This document shows positions 58,903 through 64,000 of a stretch of DNA of 64,000 nt, in pieces. Origin of the DNA: Topomyia yanbarensis (taxonomy: Eukaryota > Arthropoda > Insecta > Diptera > Culicidae). The stretch spans positions 185,450,372-185,514,371 of the forward strand of contig NC_080672.1 in assembly GCF_030247195.1 (NCBI RefSeq), written 5' to 3'. The stretch's first letter is position 1. Every line of letters starts with the position of its first letter. The position numbers and the translations under genes are program-made. Below the pieces are notes generated by a model. That model did not search any database. It was not told the origin of the DNA and saw only the letters and a program-made list of their open reading frames with translations.

Positions 58903-59269
58903 TTATTTACTAAACAACATTGGAACATTCCATCGGAATATTGGAAAGATTGTATTTTTTGTTGCCTAGTCCAACTACAAAATGTGGTAAGCCAAGAACA
59001 TTTTCATGATGAGGAAGGTGAGCTCTGCGGACCCGCTATAATAGATTATCTAGTAAGGTACTACAATCGAGTTATACACCGCATTTTATTTTTAAACGCG
59101 TTTTCCCGAAAGTAGAGTTTTTTAAGTGGTCAAGTAAGACTTTTCATAGAAGTACTGGTCCGATTTTAATAATTTTTTCTCCAATTGTTTAGAAAATATA
59201 CCGCTATGTTTGGTCGAGAGGGATTTGTAAAATGTCAATTTGTTCCATTTTTATGGTCCTTAATAGGCG
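58903..59269. other. No gene recognised
   Basis: An 82-codon frame (58867-59115) overlaps the MITE and carries no recognised domain. Confidence 0.35.
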
Positions 59270-59271
59270 TA

Positions 59272-60215
59272 GGGTAAGGTGGGGCAAATCCGACCGTTGG
59301 GTAAACCCGACCCCCCTCTGTTACCGAAAATCAGAAGCACTACGAGAACTAATATCAATGTTGTCGTGTAGAGCATCGAAAATAATCATAATGGTGGTAT
59401 GACAGCATTTTATTAGTCTACATTACAGTCTCATACGACAAAAAGTGTGTTTTACAACTTTTGATTTGACTTTTGTGCATCATTGACTACAGGATATTCC
59501 TGATTGTTAAAGTGATTGCATAATAAATGTAAGTGGATTTAAATTCTTTGATTTTAAATCCTACAAAGTGCATAGATGAATTTAGTTCAACCTTTTTCAT
59601 ATTTTGTTTAATTGCATCATAATGAAAAATGACGCGGTGGGGCAAATCCGACCTCTAAATATTGGGGTAAATCCGACCGCTTTTTTGCTAAGAAATTTTT
59701 TATTTATCAAATTGAAATATATTTTTATTGTTATTATTTATTATTTTCATGCAAAATGGTTCATAATTACAAACGAAAGACCAAAAACGTGATGTTTATA
59801 GTATTTGTCGAGCAATTGCTCCGATGCACATGGGAATATCATTACGTGCTACTGCTCGTGATTTTAGCATTCCAAGATAGACATTGAACTCCATTTTCTT
59901 CATGTTACAATTCAATAACACAACATTCATTGATTTATCATTGATCAACCATAAAATTTGAGTAATATCTGCACTAAATCAACCAAAAACATAGGGGGTC
60001 GGGTTTACCCCACCATTTTTGAAAACAGCAAAAATAAACATTTTTGTAAAACGCTTGTGACTCAAGATATTCCCAAAATCCAAATAAAATGCTATATACA
60101 GAAAGTTGCTCAGGAGTCTGACCTTAATTTGGTATATAAAACGACTTGATCCGATGTAAAATGAGCATTTTACAGCCAAAACCATTTACTAGGTCGGATT
60201 TGCCCCACCTTACCC
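59272..60215. mobile_element. pogo-like MITE, 944 bp, perfect 24-bp ends, TA duplication
   Basis: Both ends read GGGTAAGGTGGGGCAAATCC (plus GACC), exact inverted repeats over 24 bases, each next to TA (59270-59271 and 60216-60217). Internal variants GGGGCAAATCCGACC, GGGGTAAATCCGACC and, reversed, GGGGTAAACCCGACC lie at about 59640, 59665 and 60000. No transposase. The perfect ends suggest recent activity. Confidence 0.85.
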
Positions 60216-60217
60216 TA

Positions 60218-61332
60218 AATATTGGAAATTTTCACAAATCGTTACATAACTTTTACAAATTATAAAATAAAAGAAATCCCTCTCGTCTAAATATAGCCAA
60301 CGTGACGTCAACGTAATAAAAAGTATGAGTTTTCTGATTACAGATTACCCAATTTGCCAAAACTTTACTTAAGCGGGACTCATGCAGTTTCAACATCAAT
60401 GTCTTCAATGAATTTTCAAGCTCGCTAGAGATTTTTCTTTTCGTCTTGAAATGTAAAATTGAAAAGTCAGAACATGTATCTTCAAAATAAAAAACGCTTT
60501 TAATCCACCTAACAGTGTGATGAGACATTTCTTATAACTCTTATCACTCTCTTCGGATATTATATCGTTTGAGAACATTTAGAACTTGATGCTTCGCGAT
60601 GTTTTTGATAACACATACTACATGGGATAGTGGCAGGACTCAGAGAATCGCTCAAATCAGCATAGGACAACATCAGTGCTAGAAATCTCAAACCAAATCA
60701 ATGGGAAAGCGAAAAAATGGCCCATAAAATAGACATACAAACGAATTATTGCTAATACTCTGTTAATAAAATATCTAAATTCCTCAATCAATGCATTGTG
60801 GTGGGAAAACTGAATTTTCCTAAAGGGGTTATGTATATTGTACTGAGCCAAAAAAATCGAATTTTTTTTTGAATCGATTTGAAGTTTATACTTTACTCAA
60901 ATTTCCAACGCGACTGAGAACTAAGAAATCAACGCTTTTTCTTGAAAAGGGCGATACTAGCAGTGACACCATTCAAAGAAAATCAACATTGAATATTTCC
61001 AGACTTGGTTTTATTTCCTATTTAAGAAATATTGTGTTTTTGCATCCTATATTGCATGATTCAGTGATCGAAACCCAAAACTTCATAAAGTATTTGAAAT
61101 TATTAAATTAAAATTTGTGTTTGCTATTGAAACTGACAAAATGATAGTATATATAGTATATAGTCCCTTTGGCGATTGTTTACTTTTTCGGTCCCACCTA
61201 TCAGCATTGAAGTATCGCCCTTACGTTTTCTTACAATACCAATTTTACAATTGGTGGGGGTTTGATGAAAATCGATCTTACTGTCCAAACGGCATAATTC
61301 CGAAACCGTAATTTTTGAAGTTTTAAAATTAT
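60218..61332. other. No gene recognised
   Basis: AT-rich, frames up to 91 codons without recognised features. Confidence 0.35.
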
Positions 61333-63415
61333 GCTGAATTAATTTTTCAGAAAATAGTAACAGAGTTCGAGTCCTTAGCGAATTTGTTGAGACTTTATTG
61401 TAGTCGTGAATATTAACCTGAGAAAATTCACCATAAATACTTCTTGGACGATATACCGTCAACATTATTTTATCAAATGATGCGCTGTTTAACGTTTGTA
61501 AAACTCATCGAAGATACTAAACCTCCGAAATTGGCGGTTTCAAAATGATGTTATCTTGACCTTGAATTACTGTTTTTGAACATTTGAACTATACATATAA
61601 TTGGTCATACAACAAAAATCAAATTCTCATCAAATTCGATCAGGACCTGCTAGAGTCGAATGGAAATCGTCATTTTTCATAAATTTCTCTCTACATTCGG
61701 AAAGTGTTACCCTTGTTATTAATCATAGTACGTTTTCGTCTCAACTCGACGCATTCCCAAAATAGAAACCTGTTTTAATCCACCTAGTGGTGCAATTGTG
61801 CTTGTCTCATTTGTCCAGACTACGATTCCATGGCTGGTTATGTTCAATACAATGGTGGAAATGAATATTACATGTTCAGTACGATTTGCACATACATACA
61901 ATGGATCGATAGCCACGATCTTAAGATACTATGTGATACTGAAACATCGCTGGAAACCATCGGCGGATCATGGAGAAAGATCCGGGAAGTCCAGGTCCTG
62001 CCAAAAATTTTCAACTTGTTAAGAAATTTTAAACTAGTTTTAATTTTAAAGTAGCAACCCCTCACTGCATACTCCCTCCGGGCCGGTATGATTGACGATT
62101 TTTGGAGTGATTGGCTAACCTTTCTATATGAGAAAGGCAAAAATGTACCGAAGTCCAAAAAAGTCAATTTTTGTCAAACATCTCAATGTTTCATGCATTT
62201 TAAAGTCATTTGGCATCAAAAATACATATTTGATTCAGAATTTTTTTCATTCCAGTTTATATGGGAATTTGCTGTGTGATTGCACTCTACAACTCGTAAC
62301 TCCGGAACCGGAAGTCCAATCAATAAAAATTCAATAGCAGCCGATGGGGAAGATTGTACCTTTCATTTGAGACTAACTTTGTGCAAATCGGTTCAGCCAT
62401 CTCTGAAAAAGAGAGGTCACATTCTTTCCACATACACACATACATTTTCCGATCTCGACGAACTGAGTCGATTGGCATATGACACTCGGCCCTCCGGGTC
62501 GGGATTAGATTGACGAATTTTAGAATGAATGAGAAAGGCAAAAACATTTTTAGCAAATGTTGAAAGTTATACATTTTTTTGGTGAGCAGTTCTATGTTTC
62601 ATAGACATTAAATCAATTTTAACTTCACTTTCTAATAAATAAAGACCCTTATTACAGTGCATCTCTACAAAAGCGAGCTCAATTTGAAAATAAATCTGAG
62701 GATTATGATTGATTACAGAACTCTGGAATTTTCTATTGGAATGTTTTCAGGCAGGAATTTGATATTGATGCAATTAGACAACTGTGAAATCAAGACCAAT
62801 AGATCAGTTACATATCAGGAGTTTATCAGTTCAGATCGATCCGATGGTTATAAGTTAGAAAAATTGGAGTCAGAAGGTTCTCACAAATGAACATTTTTGT
62901 ACTGATAAGTTATCAAGTTCCTTCCAGACAACTTGGAAGTGTTCGGTGATTATTTCTAGCGGTTGTAGATAGTAAAATTAAATACAAAATTCGTTTTATC
63001 GAAATAATGTTTAGCTTATTTCAATAGATTATTACTATATTGAACAATAAATAGGCGACAAAGAGTAATCAACAAACAACAAGCCATAACTTTTAAAGTA
63101 TTCAAAATAGATATTTAAAGTCTTTAGTAAAGTTATTCGCAAAAGTAAGAGCTACAAATTTGCTGACGACATCATTTCGATATAATCACTTCCAAGAAAA
63201 TTTGTAAAAATATCTCACTCATAGGGGGATTAATCAGCAAAAGCACAATACCAAAAGAAAGGGCATATTACCTCCATTAAATTCTCCGAAGATACTATTG
63301 ACCTAAAATAAGCCGTTTTGGCGTTAATAATAGATTACATGTTTTTGGTCATATTCCTGGCAATGGGAAATGATAAAAATCTTTCGTCCGCATTTAATGT
63401 TAAATATCTCTTTTG
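61333..63415 (+). repeat. Repeat copy X2 (partner region 47820-51395)
   Basis: Collinear with 47820-47900 and 50199-51395, with the Y block mostly missing here and one insert at 61768-62541. The copies differ by small indels and about 10-15 percent substitutions by eye. Confidence 0.7.
61768..62541. mobile_element. Insert within X2, related to the foldback at 22042
   Basis: Absent from X1, where CGACGCATTCCCAAAATA runs directly into AAAACATTTT. It begins CCTGTTTTAATCCACCTAG and ends ATGAGAAAGGCA. Its right half carries CCGGAACCGGAAGTCC, CCTTTCATTTGAGACTAA and the (CATACA)-GATCTCGACGAACTGAGTCG phrase of the 22042-24508 foldback. Confidence 0.65.
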
Positions 63416-63709
63416 ATAATAGTCCGATTTCAACAATCTATAGCTTGTTCGAAAGGTAGTCGTTAAAGCTATCTAAATTGTTAATCTATATTGTCAATTT
63501 CGGCAGATAATCTAAAAAAACTGCAAAAAACGCCATTCTTTTATAAGAAATGTAAAAAAAGTTTTAAAATCCATTGAAAAGATGCTTTACAATTTATTCC
63601 CAAAAAAGTGCTCAATTTTAGGCCTCGCGAGTTGAGGACCCCCTTAACTCTTTAGAATTAATTTTCGTATAACCATGCCTTAAGCAGTACAACTGCGCCA
63701 AATATTTGA
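63416..63709. other. No gene recognised
   Basis: AT-rich until about 63650; a TGA at 63707-63709 bounds the coding-looking frame that follows. Confidence 0.4.
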
Positions 63710-64000
63710 AAAAGAAAAAGGACAATTTCACTTCAAACCAAGGTGAAACTTCACACGATCGTACGCTGTGCATTGGGTAGCCTTTTCACATCATCCTCCT
63801 CCTGCAGCCAAACCCAGCACGCATTCCACCTTATACAAAAAATTCTCATAGAGAGACCTTCTCCAGATTCAGTGAGCGTGGCATTCGGAAGTTTACTTCA
63901 TCCGTCGAACACAATACTGTGTGATCTATTCTTAGCCAGATTGTGCCAGCTTTTACTCGACTACGCCGCTCATCAGGCTTTGTATTCATCGCAGAACAGA
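63710..64000 (+). CDS. Stop-free frame running off the window, unidentified exon or transposon piece
   Basis: 97 codons without a stop and without a Met start, on the same strand as the Vps34 exon. The sequence is clearly richer in G+C than its flank, and its codons look protein-like: VKLHTIVRCALGSLF, a Ser-rich turn, TQHAFHLIQKILIERPSPDS and NTILCDLFLARLCQLLLDY. The regular Leu/Ala spacing suggests helical repeats of a soluble scaffold-type protein. The frame opens after TGA 63707-63709; an AG at 63741-63742 (ACCAAG/GTGAAA) is one possible acceptor but has a weak pyrimidine tract. It does not resemble any part of Vps34 that I know. I cannot name the protein; it could be an exon of another host gene or part of a transposon. 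Confidence 0.45.

Overview
The window looks like AT-rich, transposon-saturated euchromatin of a dipteran, most likely a mosquito (Culicidae). The grounds are several non-LTR families of mosquito type (CR1/Jockey-like, LOA/Lian-like, and I/LOA-like with an RNase H domain), a BEL/Pao LTR element, pogo-, hAT- and piggyBac-type MITEs, and large foldback elements. Species and clade assignments are from memory of the families, not from a search.

The one host gene sequence I can name is a 123-bp internal exon at 32901-33023 (+). It encodes a 41-residue piece of the class III phosphatidylinositol 3-kinase Vps34 (PIK3C3; Pi3K59F in Drosophila). It has a GTGAGT donor, and its acceptor lies directly at the end of a ~500-bp (TA)n array. 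No neighbouring Vps34 exon was found, so much of the window is probably intron of this gene. A second stop-free, coding-looking frame (63710-64000, +) runs off the right edge and was not identified.

Layout. 1-2905: LINE copy A1. 3534-4050: piggyBac-like MITE. 5010-8065: minus-strand LOA-like LINE with another LINE fragment inserted in its RT. 8352-10765 and 18122-20535: two arms of an inverted duplication carrying the same nested set (pogo end, MITE, gag fragment, LINE ORF1). Its spacer holds a LINE endonuclease, two tandem TATA/Inr promoters, a 2.1-kb noncoding retroposed insert with a long target-site duplication, and hairpin elements around two (TA)n arrays. 20145-21554: pogo-type element with a transposase C-terminus. 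22042-24508: foldback element. 26480-31375: two decayed LINEs, near two copies of an ~88-bp repeat with a hammerhead-like core. 32397-33023: (TA)n array and Vps34 exon.

34029-47370 is a 5'-truncated BEL/Pao copy broken by three separate insertions. These are a 3.8-kb hAT-like foldback element built from inverted 117-bp satellite arrays (8-bp TSD), a 0.8-kb hAT-like MITE, and a 3.5-kb foldback element. The last of these was itself hit by an RNase H LINE with a 14-bp TSD. Removing each insertion rejoins conserved Pao or foldback sequence, so the order of events can be read.

47421-63415 holds a MITE, two large copies of an unclassified AT-rich repeat (one with duplicated ends abutting LINE 3' ends), an internally deleted LINE (A2), LINE C with a MITE inside it, a Lys-rich tandem repeat, a 590-bp (TA)n array and a pogo-like MITE with perfect 24-bp inverted repeats. 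None of the transposon genes seen looks intact. The genes do not form a pathway; the coherent story is layered insertion into a very long intron.
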